A stretch of DNA of 64,000 nucleotides, taken from NCBI RefSeq assembly GCF_037154015.1, contig NZ_JBANRL010000001.1, positions 1,674,001 to 1,738,000 of the forward strand, in the 5' to 3' direction. Of this stretch, positions 28,676 through 37,473 are shown one piece after another; position 1 is the first letter of the stretch, and each line of letters starts with the position of its first letter. The notes beneath the pieces were generated by a model, which searched no databases, was not told the DNA's origin, and saw nothing but the letters and a program-made list of their open reading frames with translations. The DNA comes from Altererythrobacter aquiaggeris (lineage in GTDB: Bacteria > Pseudomonadota > Alphaproteobacteria > Sphingomonadales > Sphingomonadaceae). The position numbers were made by a program, and so were the translations under genes.

Positions 28676-29280
28676 AAGCGGTCTCCACTATCACCAGTCC
28701 CGCCGTGCCCTTGCTACGCGACAATATCGACACCGATACCATCATCCCGAGCCGGGAAATGCGGAGCACCGGGCGCACAGGCCTGGCAGGGGGCTTGTTC
28801 GCCCCTTGGCGCTATACCAATGCATCCACACGCGAACGCGACGCAGCCTTCGTGCTCAACCAGCGCGACGCAATCGGGACGCGCCTGTTGCTCGCGGGAC
28901 GGAACTTCGGCTGCGGGTCGAGCCGGGAACATGCGGTCTGGGCGCTCATGGAGTTCGGCATCGAGGCAATCATAGCCCCCAGCTTTGCACCGATCTTCAA
29001 GGCCAATTGCCTTCGCAATGGCCTCCTACCCATCGAGTTGCCCGACGAACTTGTCCGATCGCTCCCATGGGAAATGGTGCACATCGACCTCGCAGCCCAG
29101 ACAGTAAGCGCAGGCGAGCATTCCTGGCATCTCGAGATTGATCCGGAGGCAAGGCAGATGCTGCTTGAAGGGCTCGACGCGATCGATCTGACGCTCGCCA
29201 GGCTGAAGACTGCAATGGGCCGCTGGCTCAGCGAAGACCGGACCAATCGTCCGTGGATCTATCTGGAGAAGCAGAAATGA
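28672..29280 (+). CDS. Aconitase-family hydro-lyase, small subunit (LeuD/DmdB-like)
   Basis: 202 residues from ATG 28672 (ATGA overlap with the large-subunit gene). Swivel-domain features: LLRDNIDTDTIIPSREM, LAGRNFGCGSSREHAVWAL (the SSREHA substrate-binding signature) and PSFAPIFKANCLRNGLLPIEL. The small subunit completes the active site and sets substrate specificity. The C-terminal extension (~residues 170-202, ending in a WIYLEKQK) is longer than in some LeuD proteins. Translation is probably coupled with the large subunit and with the following lyase gene (ATGA). Confidence 0.88.
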   Translation: MKAVSTITSPAVPLLRDNIDTDTIIPSREMRSTGRTGLAGGLFAPWRYTNASTRERDAAFVLNQRDAIGTRLLLAGRNFGCGSSREHAVWALMEFGIEAIIAPSFAPIFKANCLRNGLLPIELPDELVRSLPWEMVHIDLAAQTVSAGEHSWHLEIDPEARQMLLEGLDAIDLTLARLKTAMGRWLSEDRTNRPWIYLEKQK

Positions 29281-30197
29281 CCGACATCCTCGTTTCAGAA
29301 GTCGGCCTTCGCGACGGCCTGCAATCGATCGAACGCGTGATGCCCCTCGAGGCGAAAAAACGCTGGATCGCTGCCGAAGCCGAGGCGGGCGTGCGCGAGA
29401 TCGAAGTTGGCAGTTTCGTCCCGCCAAAGCTGCTCCCGCAAATGGCCGACACGGCGGAACTCGTCGCATTTGCCAAGACGATCGAAGGTCTCACCGTCGT
29501 CACGCTGGTACCAAATGCAAAGGGTGCACAGCTCGCCGCCGAGGCGGGTGTCGACGCGGTGAGCATCCCGTTTTCCATGAGCGAGACGCACAGCCTCAAG
29601 AATGTCCGCAAGGATCACGCCGGAATGCTCGCAGAGATCGCCGAGGCGGCATCTATCGCGCGGGACCACGGGGTGCACTTCGCGGTCGGACTCTCGACCG
29701 CCTTCGGGTGCACCATGGAGGGTGCGGTGAACGAGGATCAGGTAGTTCGCCTCGCGGAAAAGGCGGTCGAAGCGGGTGCCAGGGAGCTGAGCCTGTCCGA
29801 CACGACCGGCTATGCCGATCCGGCGCAAGTGCGGCGGTTGACGCGAAAGGTGAAGGCAGCGGTCGGCGAGGGCCTGCTTACCACACTCCATCTCCATAAC
29901 ACGCGCGGACTGGGCCTTGCGAATGTCGTCGCCGGCCTCGAGGAAGGGATTACCACTTTCGATGCGTCGCTGGGCGGCCTTGGTGGTTGCCCCTTCGCCC
30001 CGGGAGCAAGCGGCAACCTCGTGACCGAGGACCTGGTGCTGATGCTCAATTCCATGGGTCTCAAGACCGGCATCGATCTCGACAAACTTCTGAAAGTGCG
30101 CGCGATCGTGGAGGAGGCGCTGCCGGGCGAGCCGCTTTATGGCTTCACGCCCGACGCCGGACCTATGCTGGATTATGCCAGCAGGGTGGCGGCATGA
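29277..30197 (+). CDS. HMG-CoA lyase-like enzyme
   Basis: 306 residues from ATG 29277 (ATGA overlap). TIM-barrel DRE/HMGL family: SEVGLRDGLQSIE (metal and catalytic Arg/Asp), LHLHNTRGLGLANV (two metal His) and GGLGGCPFAPGASGN with the catalytic cysteine. The family cleaves 3-hydroxy-3-methylglutaryl-CoA to acetoacetate and acetyl-CoA, but related lyases act on other tertiary hydroxyacyl-CoA esters. Here it is placed after the LeuCD-like hydratase and before a CoA-transferase: a hydroxylated branched diacid would be activated with CoA and then cleaved by this enzyme. Confidence 0.9.
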   Translation: MTDILVSEVGLRDGLQSIERVMPLEAKKRWIAAEAEAGVREIEVGSFVPPKLLPQMADTAELVAFAKTIEGLTVVTLVPNAKGAQLAAEAGVDAVSIPFSMSETHSLKNVRKDHAGMLAEIAEAASIARDHGVHFAVGLSTAFGCTMEGAVNEDQVVRLAEKAVEAGARELSLSDTTGYADPAQVRRLTRKVKAAVGEGLLTTLHLHNTRGLGLANVVAGLEEGITTFDASLGGLGGCPFAPGASGNLVTEDLVLMLNSMGLKTGIDLDKLLKVRAIVEEALPGEPLYGFTPDAGPMLDYASRVAA

Positions 30198-31369
30198 GCG
30201 GCCCCGCACCCCTTGCCGGTATAAAGGTGGTGGAATTCACCCATATGGTCATGGGCCCAACGGTGGGACACATTCTCGCCGGTCTTGGCGCCGAAGTCGT
30301 CCGGGTCGAACCGATCGGCGGCGACCGGACGCGGCGGCTGATGGGATCGGGTGCGGGCTATTTCCCAATGTACAATCGCGGCAAGCAATCGATCTGCCTC
30401 GATCTGAAGAGCGATGAAGGCCTCGCTGTTGCGAAGGATCTGGTCGCCCGAGCCGACGTACTGGTCGAAAACTTCCGTCCCGGAGCTCTCGACCGCTTGG
30501 GCCTCGACTACGAGAGCTGCGCCAAAGCCAATCCCCGGTTGATCTACTGTTCGGAAAAAGGGTTTCTGCCCGGCCCCTACGAGAAGCGTACCGCGCTAGA
30601 CGAGGTCGCGCAGATGATGGGCGGGCTCGCCTATATGACCGGCCCGCCTGGTAAACCGCTCCGCGCTGGCGCGAGCGTGATCGACGTGACCGGGGGCATG
30701 TTCGGCGTCATCGGTGTGTTGGCCGCGCTCGAAGAGCGGCACCGCACCGGCAGAGGGCAGAAAGTCGTTGCCAGCCTATTTGAAACGACCGCCTACCTCG
30801 TCGGGCAGCACATGGCGCAATATGCGGTTACCGGAACCCCTGCAGCCCCAATGCCTGCGCGGGTTTCGGCATGGGCGATCTACGACGTTTTCGAAACACG
30901 GGACGAGCCCGTCTTCATCGGCGTGGTGACCGATGCGCTGTGGGAGAAATTCTGCAGGCTCTTCGATCTTGACGAGTTATGGAACGATGAGACACTGCGG
31001 GAAAACAACGCCCGGGTGGCAGCCCGCGAGAAGATCATGCCGCGAATTCGTGCATTGATCGGCACGATGAGTCGCGACGAAGTGGTAGCGAAGCTCGACG
31101 GCACCGGACTGCCCTTCGCACCAATCAGCAAGCCAGAGGAGTTGTTCGACGACCCACATCTGAATAGCGGGGGGCTCGAGAATGTTACGCTCGACTGCGG
31201 CAAATCCGTGCGATTGCCAACTATCCCGCTGCAGATGGACGGGAAGCGGATTGGTACACCTCAGGAATTGCCAAGGCCGGGTGAAGATTGGCGACATGTC
31301 CTCACGGCCCTTGGATATGACGAAGACCGTATCGAGCAGTTGCACGATTGTGGCGCGATAGGGAGCTAG
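30194..31369 (+). CDS. CaiB/BaiF family (class III) CoA-transferase
   Basis: 391 residues from ATG 30194 (ATGA overlap with the lyase gene). Begins APLAGIKVVEFTHMVMGPTV, then VVRVEPIGGDRTR, VLVENFRPGALDRLGLD and the catalytic-Asp block TALDEVAQMMGG. Third CaiB-type transferase in the island. Its coupling to HMG-CoA-lyase-like and LeuCD-like genes suggests that it activates a hydroxy-diacid, for example a citramalate- or dimethylmalate-like acid, before cleavage. The first two transferases (1735 and 2822) are in the dehydrogenase/CitE operon, so the two lyase branches each have their own CoA-transferase. Confidence 0.88.
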   Translation: MSGPAPLAGIKVVEFTHMVMGPTVGHILAGLGAEVVRVEPIGGDRTRRLMGSGAGYFPMYNRGKQSICLDLKSDEGLAVAKDLVARADVLVENFRPGALDRLGLDYESCAKANPRLIYCSEKGFLPGPYEKRTALDEVAQMMGGLAYMTGPPGKPLRAGASVIDVTGGMFGVIGVLAALEERHRTGRGQKVVASLFETTAYLVGQHMAQYAVTGTPAAPMPARVSAWAIYDVFETRDEPVFIGVVTDALWEKFCRLFDLDELWNDETLRENNARVAAREKIMPRIRALIGTMSRDEVVAKLDGTGLPFAPISKPEELFDDPHLNSGGLENVTLDCGKSVRLPTIPLQMDGKRIGTPQELPRPGEDWRHVLTALGYDEDRIEQLHDCGAIGS

Positions 31370-31371
31370 AA

Positions 31372-31971
31372 ATGCGGCAAATTCTTCAGTTCGGTGCGGC
31401 GCTCTTGCTTAGCGCCTGCGCAACTGCGGGCGGCGATATTCCGGGAGACCTGCAATCGGACCGGCGGGCCATGGAAGGGGTGCAGAGCGATGCTCCCTTG
31501 CCCACGGATGTTCGCAGGGCCACGATCATCGTGCGCGACATGGACAGGAGCCTTGCGTTCTGGCGCGATGCGCTGGGACTGGAGCTCAATTACGATATCG
31601 AAGTGACGCTTTCGGGCGTCAACCTGCCCGTCGGGGAACCCGGCACGCGTGCCCGGCTCGTGCTGCTCAACGGGAACGATCCCTATATCGGCTGGATCGG
31701 GTTGCTGCAGCCGATCGATCCTCCGCTACCCGATGCGGACAAGCCATACCCCACCCGGCTCGGTTCCGGGATGGCGCTGATGGTGGTCAATACCGACGAT
31801 GCCGACAAGCGCTGTGCAGCGGCAGCTGCCGTCGAGGGAACCTTGATGACGGGGCCGCCTCGCCGGCAGGTCTATCCGTCGCGCGACGGGAAAGGCGAAA
31901 TCCGCGTGCGTGGCTGCAACGTGTTCGACCCGGACGGTATCGCGGTCGAGATAAACCAGCTGCTCGATTAG
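31372..31971 (+). CDS. VOC-fold lipoprotein
   Basis: 199 residues from ATG 31372. A lipoprotein signal with lipobox ALLLSACATAGG implies attachment to the membrane on the periplasmic side. One VOC domain follows: RRATIIVRDMDRSLAFWRDALGLEL ... NVFDPDGIAVEINQL. The VOC domain resembles the cytosolic copy at 36997-37473 (both have the pattern IIVRDMDRSL / TLMVRDADKAAQWYETVLG and an IGWIGLLQPI / IGMIGLLQWV block), so the pair are probably paralogues in two cell compartments. Last gene of the rightward operon; its stop overlaps that of the convergent gene. Confidence 0.8.
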   Translation: MRQILQFGAALLLSACATAGGDIPGDLQSDRRAMEGVQSDAPLPTDVRRATIIVRDMDRSLAFWRDALGLELNYDIEVTLSGVNLPVGEPGTRARLVLLNGNDPYIGWIGLLQPIDPPLPDADKPYPTRLGSGMALMVVNTDDADKRCAAAAAVEGTLMTGPPRRQVYPSRDGKGEIRVRGCNVFDPDGIAVEINQLLD

Positions 31972-32204
31972 ATCACGAAATCGATCGGTTCGGGATATTT
32001 CCGCCGGTTCACTACCATCGTGCCATGCAGCGTCTCGATCTGCTTGCTGCCTGTCCTGACGAAGAGAAACGGCAGAAAGCCGTGCAGCATGCAGGCAAAT
32101 CCGCCCAGGACCATCCGGATGCCGAAGCCGTTCGCGTGACGGAAATGCTGGAAGTAAGTTTCCCCGACCGAAGCCGGATGCTCGGTAAAGGCTTTGCGGA
32201 TCAT
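31968..32204 (-). CDS. DUF6356-like small protein
   Basis: 78 residues. The segment FTEHPASVGETYFQHFRHANGF and the following CMLHGFLPFLFVRTGSK match the small DUF6356 proteins common in sphingomonads; one probable membrane-associated helix (MVLGGFACMLHGFLPFLF). No function is known. Last gene of the 12-gene leftward operon; starts with an ATGA overlap on the alpha/beta hydrolase and ends with a stop that overlaps the stop of the VOC lipoprotein gene on the other strand. Confidence 0.72.
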   Translation of the reverse strand: MIRKAFTEHPASVGETYFQHFRHANGFGIRMVLGGFACMLHGFLPFLFVRTGSKQIETLHGTMVVNRRKYPEPIDFVI

Positions 32205-33025
32205 TTTTCCTCTTGCGTGGCAACAAGTTCGACTTCGAGAATGGTGCGAATTTCCGCCGCTATCGGTTCGGCAGCCTCGTCGAGGACCGCTCGGTTGATA
32301 TCCAGCCTCTCGACCAACCTCGCGTCAGGGATCAAGCTGGCAGCACGGCGGCTGGCTTCGGTTAGCGAGGATTGTGTTGCGATGATTGTCGTTGGAACAG
32401 GCACCTCAGCCAACCGCTGCTCGACGGGATAGGTAAATCCGGCATGGAAGCCTGCGTTCATCGCTTCGCCGTGCCGCAGCTGCTCGACGAACATCTCGAA
32501 GCTGCGCTCCATTCCTTGACTCTCGATCCGCCGCGAAATCCCGCGTTCCCAAGAGGCCTGAAGGGTCTCGATCTCCGCGGTAAAGCCGGGCGGGCGTGCA
32601 GCCTGTGCCAGATGTTCCGCGCGCGTTTCCGGACGGAAGACCGGGGTGTCGATCAGAACCAGCTGCTGAAATTGCGCCGGTTCCCGGATCGCCATTTCGC
32701 ACGCAACAAGGCAGCCGGTGTGAAAACCGATCAGGTCGATACGAGCACCGGTGTTGAAGCTTTCCACCATAGCCAGCATCGCTGCCGCATAATCGTCAAT
32801 CGTGGCATTGGTGCGGAATGCGTCTGAGCCACCGTGTCCCGGAAAGTCGGGCGCAATAACGCACCAGTCGTCAGGAAAATGCGGCATCAATTGGGTGAAC
32901 GCCAAGCCGCTGAAGGGTGCGGGGTGGAGGCAGACAATGTGATGCGAAGCGTCGAGCGTGCCGGAAGAGCGGTAATGGATCTGGCCGAATGGGCCATCCG
33001 CATAGGCCTTACGGATCCCCATCAT
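32201..33025 (-). CDS. Alpha/beta-hydrolase-fold protein with altered triad
   Basis: 274 residues from ATG 33025 (ATGA overlap with the YeiH-type gene). Core features: VCLHPAPFSGLAF (oxyanion loop), VIAPDFPGHGGSD and the nucleophile elbow DLIGFHTGCLVACEMA, where the expected serine is threonine. The C-terminal block where these enzymes carry the catalytic histidine reads ERLDINRAVLDEAAEPIA and has asparagine. Both changes suggest no classic Ser-His hydrolase activity; it may have a different reaction or bind a ligand. I note that GxHTG elbows are found in other proteobacterial homologues, so this may be a known subgroup. Confidence 0.75.
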   Translation of the reverse strand: MMGIRKAYADGPFGQIHYRSSGTLDASHHIVCLHPAPFSGLAFTQLMPHFPDDWCVIAPDFPGHGGSDAFRTNATIDDYAAAMLAMVESFNTGARIDLIGFHTGCLVACEMAIREPAQFQQLVLIDTPVFRPETRAEHLAQAARPPGFTAEIETLQASWERGISRRIESQGMERSFEMFVEQLRHGEAMNAGFHAGFTYPVEQRLAEVPVPTTIIATQSSLTEASRRAASLIPDARLVERLDINRAVLDEAAEPIAAEIRTILEVELVATQEEK

Positions 33026-34029
33026 CCCACCACCGCGAGAGCTACGCCAAGACTGGCCACCGCCGAGGCGAGAGTAGCAAAGAGCACCGGCATGAGCGGC
33101 CTCCATCCGGCAGTCACCAGCGTGTCGAGGCGCGAGCGGATAGCGGTAGCCGTCACGGCAAGCAGTAGCAGGGACTTCGACAGCAGAAGGGCAGTAGCCG
33201 CTATCGGTGCGGGAACGACTGCAATGCTGTTCAAGATCACGAGCGCCAGAAACGCTATGATGAACCACGGAAGAGCGATGCGTGTCAGGACGCACCCCGA
33301 TGCTTGCTTCCCGCCGTTTACCCACATCGCGACCAGCGCAACGACCGGGGCGAGCATTGCAACACGGGCCAGCTTCACGACCGTAGCATCATCTCCAGCA
33401 ATGTCGGAATAGTCGTATGCGCCCCCGATAGCTTGTGCGGCATCGTGCACCGAGGCGCCCATGACAAACCCTACCTGCGCGTCGGTCAAACCCAGCATGG
33501 AGGCGGCAATCGGATAGGTTGCCATCGCCAGGGCACTCGCCAGCGCGACTCCCATCAGGGCGACCGAAAACTTGGCTTGATCGAGGCGATCCTTACCAAT
33601 GACGCCATAGAGAGCCAGCGCCGCTGACGCTCCGCAAATCGCAGTCGCCCCTCCGGCGAGGACGCCCGCCTCTTTCTGGATCGAGAAGACACGCGCGGCA
33701 ATCATCGCCGCAGCGAAAGCGCAAGCCATCGTAACAAGCAGTCCAAGGAGCGGGAGCACTCCCAGCATGGCCAGCTGCGACACGGTGACCTGCAATCCAA
33801 GCATCACGATCCCGAGCCGCAGAGCATGCCTACTGACAAAGTCGAGGCCCGCTGCCGTACGCTCGTTCTCAGCCATGAAGCTGGCTGCAAGGCCGATCAG
33901 CAGACCGAGTAGGATCACCGGGAAATCATAGCTTTGCGCCATGAATGCCGCCGCCATTGCGGCGATGCTGGCAAGTACGAAACCCGGCAGCAGCGCGATG
34001 ACGCGAGACTGCAGGGATTGGGCCGGCAC
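33022..34029 (-). CDS. YeiH (UPF0324) family membrane protein
   Basis: 335 residues with ~10 membrane segments. Family signatures: LGLLIGLAASF, LGIVMLGLQVTVSQL, GGATAICGASAALAL and MGASVHDAAQAIGGAYDYSD. The family is annotated as putative sulfate exporter, though evidence for sulfate is limited. In this operon it may export a product such as sulfite, sulfate or another anion released from the substrate. The start ATG is 78 bp after the MFS stop, the only sizeable gap in the operon. Confidence 0.85.
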   Translation of the reverse strand: MPAQSLQSRVIALLPGFVLASIAAMAAAFMAQSYDFPVILLGLLIGLAASFMAENERTAAGLDFVSRHALRLGIVMLGLQVTVSQLAMLGVLPLLGLLVTMACAFAAAMIAARVFSIQKEAGVLAGGATAICGASAALALYGVIGKDRLDQAKFSVALMGVALASALAMATYPIAASMLGLTDAQVGFVMGASVHDAAQAIGGAYDYSDIAGDDATVVKLARVAMLAPVVALVAMWVNGGKQASGCVLTRIALPWFIIAFLALVILNSIAVVPAPIAATALLLSKSLLLLAVTATAIRSRLDTLVTAGWRPLMPVLFATLASAVASLGVALAVVG

Positions 34030-34107
34030 AGGTGTTCCGCCTGGTATATCTCGCCGAAGAGATCACCTGCGTAATAGTCTTGCCTGGCCATGGTCCAAGT
34101 CGTCCGG

Positions 34108-35460
34108 TTAGTTCGCACCGCTACCCAGGCGAGCTATCTGCTCGCGGTAGCGCCGTTTGGTAGACGACATGAGTGCTAGCGGGACAATTGCGAAGATGAT
34201 AGGTACGGCCGCCACCGCATAACGTAGATCCGCTTCGCCGAAAACGCTGCTGGACAGCTCGCCGACCACTATCGGTCCAAGCGAGCCGAACCAGCTGATT
34301 GCGAGGTAATACAGAGCCACGAGCTGTCCGCGAACCTGCGCTGGCGTTATGACCAACAGCGCCGTGACCCCGATGGCCGAAACGATGCCAATTCCGACGG
34401 TGTTGATGCACAGGACCGCGAAGGCGAGCTCCGCAGTCGGCATGAAGAGCGGAATTGCCGCTGTCGGCACCATTATGAAGAAGCCGATATACATCAGGCG
34501 CAGCGCTGCATCGGGAACGCCCTTGCTTGTCCAGCGGTCCGAGATCGTGCCCATGATCATCATGTTGATGGGTCCGATGATCAGCAATGCTACACCGTTG
34601 ACCAAGGCGTAGGTTTGCGGCGACCAGCCCCATGTCCGCTCGAACGTCGGGGCAAGGAAACCCTGACTATAGGCGATCGCGGTCATGCAGCACACGACCA
34701 TCACGAAGCCGAAATAAAGCAGGAAGTTATCGAGGATATACTTGATCGCATCCCCGAAACCGCTGCCACCGATGACCGCCGGATCGGCTTGCGAGGGACG
34801 GCGCTCGGGCTCTTTCATGAAGAGGAACACGGCCGCGAACAGGCCGCCCGGCAGGCCCACCACCAATAGGGTAAAGCGCCAGGGAGACAATTCGCCGAAG
34901 AAGGGCACCGACTGGCTCCCGCTCGCCGCAGTCCAGGCGATCACTGCGCCCGAAAGGAGCGAGGCCAGCCCTGCCCCGATGGGAAGCGCGCTGGAATAGA
35001 AGGCGATCGGCTTGCCGCGCTTTTCGGGCGGGAAACTGTCACCGATCATCGAGAAGGTCGCCGGGCTGAGTGTCGCCTCGCCGACTCCCACGCCCATGCG
35101 TGCGGTAAACAGCTGCACGAAGTTCTTCGCCATTCCCGTCGCTACGGTCGCTGCTGACCACAACGCCATTCCGATGGCTACGATCCACGTCCGCCTGCCG
35201 CGATCGATCATCCAGCCCATGAAGATGCCCACGAAGCCATAGACCCAGGTGAACGCGGAAAGCAGCCAGCCGATCGCCCGATCGGACAGGCCGAATTCCG
35301 CCTTGATCGGCTCGATCAGTAGTCCGAGGATATAGCGGTCCACGAAGCTAAAGATGTAGGCAACGGTCAGGAAAACCACGAGCAGCCAACCTGCCGCTGC
35401 CGAGGGATAGGGCTTTGCGACGGCGCCGAAGTCGGCCGATGCGGATGCCTCGGCGGTCAT
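34108..35460 (-). CDS. MFS transporter
   Basis: 450 residues with 12 predicted membrane segments. Loop 2-3 signature MGWMIDRGRRTWIVAIG; ARMGVGVGEATLSPATFSMIGDSFPPEKRGKPIAFY is the typical helix 4-5 region of the Spinster/hexuronate-like group found next to sphingomonad catabolic genes. Its stop overlaps the upstream ATG of the VOC gene. It is the second MFS carrier in the island, so uptake of two different inner-membrane substrates, or uptake and export, are both possible. Confidence 0.9.
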   Translation of the reverse strand: MTAEASASADFGAVAKPYPSAAAGWLLVVFLTVAYIFSFVDRYILGLLIEPIKAEFGLSDRAIGWLLSAFTWVYGFVGIFMGWMIDRGRRTWIVAIGMALWSAATVATGMAKNFVQLFTARMGVGVGEATLSPATFSMIGDSFPPEKRGKPIAFYSSALPIGAGLASLLSGAVIAWTAASGSQSVPFFGELSPWRFTLLVVGLPGGLFAAVFLFMKEPERRPSQADPAVIGGSGFGDAIKYILDNFLLYFGFVMVVCCMTAIAYSQGFLAPTFERTWGWSPQTYALVNGVALLIIGPINMMIMGTISDRWTSKGVPDAALRLMYIGFFIMVPTAAIPLFMPTAELAFAVLCINTVGIGIVSAIGVTALLVITPAQVRGQLVALYYLAISWFGSLGPIVVGELSSSVFGEADLRYAVAAVPIIFAIVPLALMSSTKRRYREQIARLGSGAN

Positions 35461-35912
35461 TGGACCTGGTCCGGGATCAAATAAATGACCACCAAATAGT
35501 CGTCGAAATCGACAATCCCGATCTCGCGCCCGACACGGCCGTCATGCGTCCTGAGAACCTCTTCCTCATATACCTGCAAGCCAAGCGCTCGGGCACCTGC
35601 CATCACCGCATCGGGATCGGCGGTTTCGAGCACGATAGCGCTCCTGCGCGGATGCGGGACCGGCTCGATCGGCACATCCTTCACCTCGGTCAGCGCCATG
35701 ACCCTCCGCTGGCCCGGTGCCGACAGGACGGAAAAGCCGATCGTCGCCCCTTCGGGAATTGCGAAAACCGGTATCGAATAGCTGTCCGGATTATGCGGGA
35801 GCCTGAATTCCTCCTCAAAGCCGAGCACGTCGCGGTAAAAGGTCAGCGACCGGTCGATATCCGCCACGACGAAATTCGCGCGCTGGAAGCGCACATGCGG
35901 TTTCTGGCTCAT
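35457..35912 (-). CDS. VOC-fold protein (cytosolic)
   Basis: 151 residues from ATG 35912 (ATGA overlap with the MDR gene). A single VOC domain: RFQRANFVVADIDRSLTFYRDVLGFEEEF ... VGREIGIVDFDDYLVVIYLIPDQ. The metal ligands of the glyoxalase/dioxygenase type (His/Glu) are only partly visible: the usual first His is absent after RFQRANFVV and the final Glu is replaced in VVIYLIPD, so an enzymatic role is uncertain. Lies inside the leftward operon from 41236. Confidence 0.78.
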   Translation of the reverse strand: MSQKPHVRFQRANFVVADIDRSLTFYRDVLGFEEEFRLPHNPDSYSIPVFAIPEGATIGFSVLSAPGQRRVMALTEVKDVPIEPVPHPRRSAIVLETADPDAVMAGARALGLQVYEEEVLRTHDGRVGREIGIVDFDDYLVVIYLIPDQVQ

Positions 35913-36997
35913 TCCCATCCCTCCGGTTCACCCCTCACACTGCAGCACTGCACCCCGACATTGGCGCCGAAGTAGAGGTTGGCGAGCGCGCGGGGCATGG
36001 CGCCGAACCCGTCCTCGATATCCTGCACCGGCTTCAGCCTTCCATCGACTATCCAGCCAGCCATCTCCTCCATAACTTCGTCCCAGCGCGCGAGGTGATT
36101 GTAGACGAAGAAGCCACGCATGGTGCTGTCCGTGGCGCGCAGGCGGGTGTAATTCGGCAGCCGGAAGGGTTCGTCGCGCGTATATTCGCTGATCGATCCG
36201 CACAGCACGATACGTGCGTGCATTCGCAGCCGGTCGAGGCAGGCCTCGAGCGTTTCGCCGCCGACGTTGTCGAAATAGAGATCGATCCCTTCGGGGCGCA
36301 ATTCGTCGAGCCGGTCCGCGATATCTTCGCTCTTGTAGTCGATCGCCGCCGAACAGCCTTGTTGGCGGATGAAGGCGCATTTCTCCGCGCCGCCCGCCGT
36401 GCCCACGACATCGCAACCCGCCACGTTGGCGGCCATCTGGCTTACCATCGATCCGACCCCGCCTGCGGCCCCCGAAAGCACCATCCGGTCGCCTTCGCGG
36501 GGGTTTCCACATGCGAACAGGCCCGCATGTGCGGACAGACCGGTCATGCCGAGCACTCCCGCGCCCAGCGCAGCCGGCAGGCCGTTCCTCGGCATGCGGA
36601 AGAACTTCTCCTGCCGCATCATCCGGCTGACTTTCCAGGTCTGCCAGCCGATCTGACCCTGGACCACCTCGCCTTCCTGCCAATCGGGATGCCTGCTCTT
36701 GACGATCTGGGCCACGCCCCGCCCATGGATGAGATCGCCCGGCTTCAGGATCGCATCGCCCGTATTCGCCGTCCCCTGCATGTAGAACCGCATGACCGGG
36801 GCGAGACCGAGGTAATGCGTACGCAGAAGCACCTCGCCTTCCGCCGGTTCGGGTATCGGTTCACGGTGCCAGGCGAAATCTCCCGGGCGAACATTCCCGA
36901 CGGGGCGCGAAGCGATCCGCCATTGATAGTTCGCGTCTTCGTCGATTTCCCTCTCGGCGAGCGGCGCAAATTCCGCAATTGCGCCTTCACCGTGCAT
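35909..36997 (-). CDS. Zinc-independent MDR oxidoreductase (PTGR/CurA-like)
   Basis: 362 residues. NADP-binding block VLSGAAGGVGSMVSQMA and the family pattern AVMRFYMQG ... GVLGMTGLSAHAGLF ... FDNVGGETLEACLDRL ... GFFVYNHLARWDEV are those of the leukotriene B4 dehydrogenase/CurA group, which reduces alpha-beta carbon double bonds of ketones or aldehydes. It has no zinc-binding cysteines or His at the usual place. Probably reduces an enone or vinyl intermediate of the pathway. One-base overlap (TGATG) with the upstream VOC gene. Confidence 0.88.
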   Translation of the reverse strand: MHGEGAIAEFAPLAEREIDEDANYQWRIASRPVGNVRPGDFAWHREPIPEPAEGEVLLRTHYLGLAPVMRFYMQGTANTGDAILKPGDLIHGRGVAQIVKSRHPDWQEGEVVQGQIGWQTWKVSRMMRQEKFFRMPRNGLPAALGAGVLGMTGLSAHAGLFACGNPREGDRMVLSGAAGGVGSMVSQMAANVAGCDVVGTAGGAEKCAFIRQQGCSAAIDYKSEDIADRLDELRPEGIDLYFDNVGGETLEACLDRLRMHARIVLCGSISEYTRDEPFRLPNYTRLRATDSTMRGFFVYNHLARWDEVMEEMAGWIVDGRLKPVQDIEDGFGAMPRALANLYFGANVGVQCCSVRGEPEGWE

Positions 36998-37473
36998 CAG
37001 TCGCGGACCCGGACAGTCTGGTTCACCTCGAAGAAATACCCGTCGAGATCCCAGAAGCTCGCGCCGACCATGTCTTTGATCTTGCCGTCGGCTCCCGTCA
37101 CGGACCAGTCCTGGGGTTCACCATGAATGCGCGATCCGGCCTTTCGTGCCCGCTCGACAGTCGCGCGCGCATCTTCGGCAGCGACAACGAAAATCGGCGC
37201 TCCGAAAGCGATCTCGGTAGGTAGCTGTGCAGGAGCATCCTCGCGAACGGGATCGACCCATTGCAGGAGGCCGATCATACCGATCGTGTCATGCTCGGCC
37301 TGCATGATGACCAGCCGCGTCTTGTCGCCCTTCTTTCCGGCGGCAAGCTGGGTCCCGGACAGTGTGAAGGGCACATCCATCCAACGGGTCATCCCCAGGA
37401 CGGTCTCATACCATTGCGCCGCCTTGTCCGCATCGCGGACCATCAGTGTCGTGCGCTTGACGATATCAACCAC
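36997..37473 (-). CDS. VOC-fold protein (cytosolic)
   Basis: 158 residues. VOC domain starting KRTTLMVRDADKAAQWYETVLGM, with IGMIGLLQWV in the middle and SFWDLDGYFFEVNQTV at the end. It resembles the lipoprotein VOC at 31372-31971 in the middle block. It overlaps the DUF1330 gene at 37466-37783 by 8 bp and the MDR gene by one base. Possible roles: isomerase, dioxygenase, or binding; the metal residues cannot be assigned by eye. Confidence 0.78.
   Translation of the reverse strand: MVDIVKRTTLMVRDADKAAQWYETVLGMTRWMDVPFTLSGTQLAAGKKGDKTRLVIMQAEHDTIGMIGLLQWVDPVREDAPAQLPTEIAFGAPIFVVAAEDARATVERARKAGSRIHGEPQDWSVTGADGKIKDMVGASFWDLDGYFFEVNQTVRVRD

Noticed and set aside
27296-29280. Leucine biosynthesis genes leuC/leuD
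   Set aside because: No leuA, leuB or leader; context and regulation are catabolic, so the biosynthetic symbol was not used.
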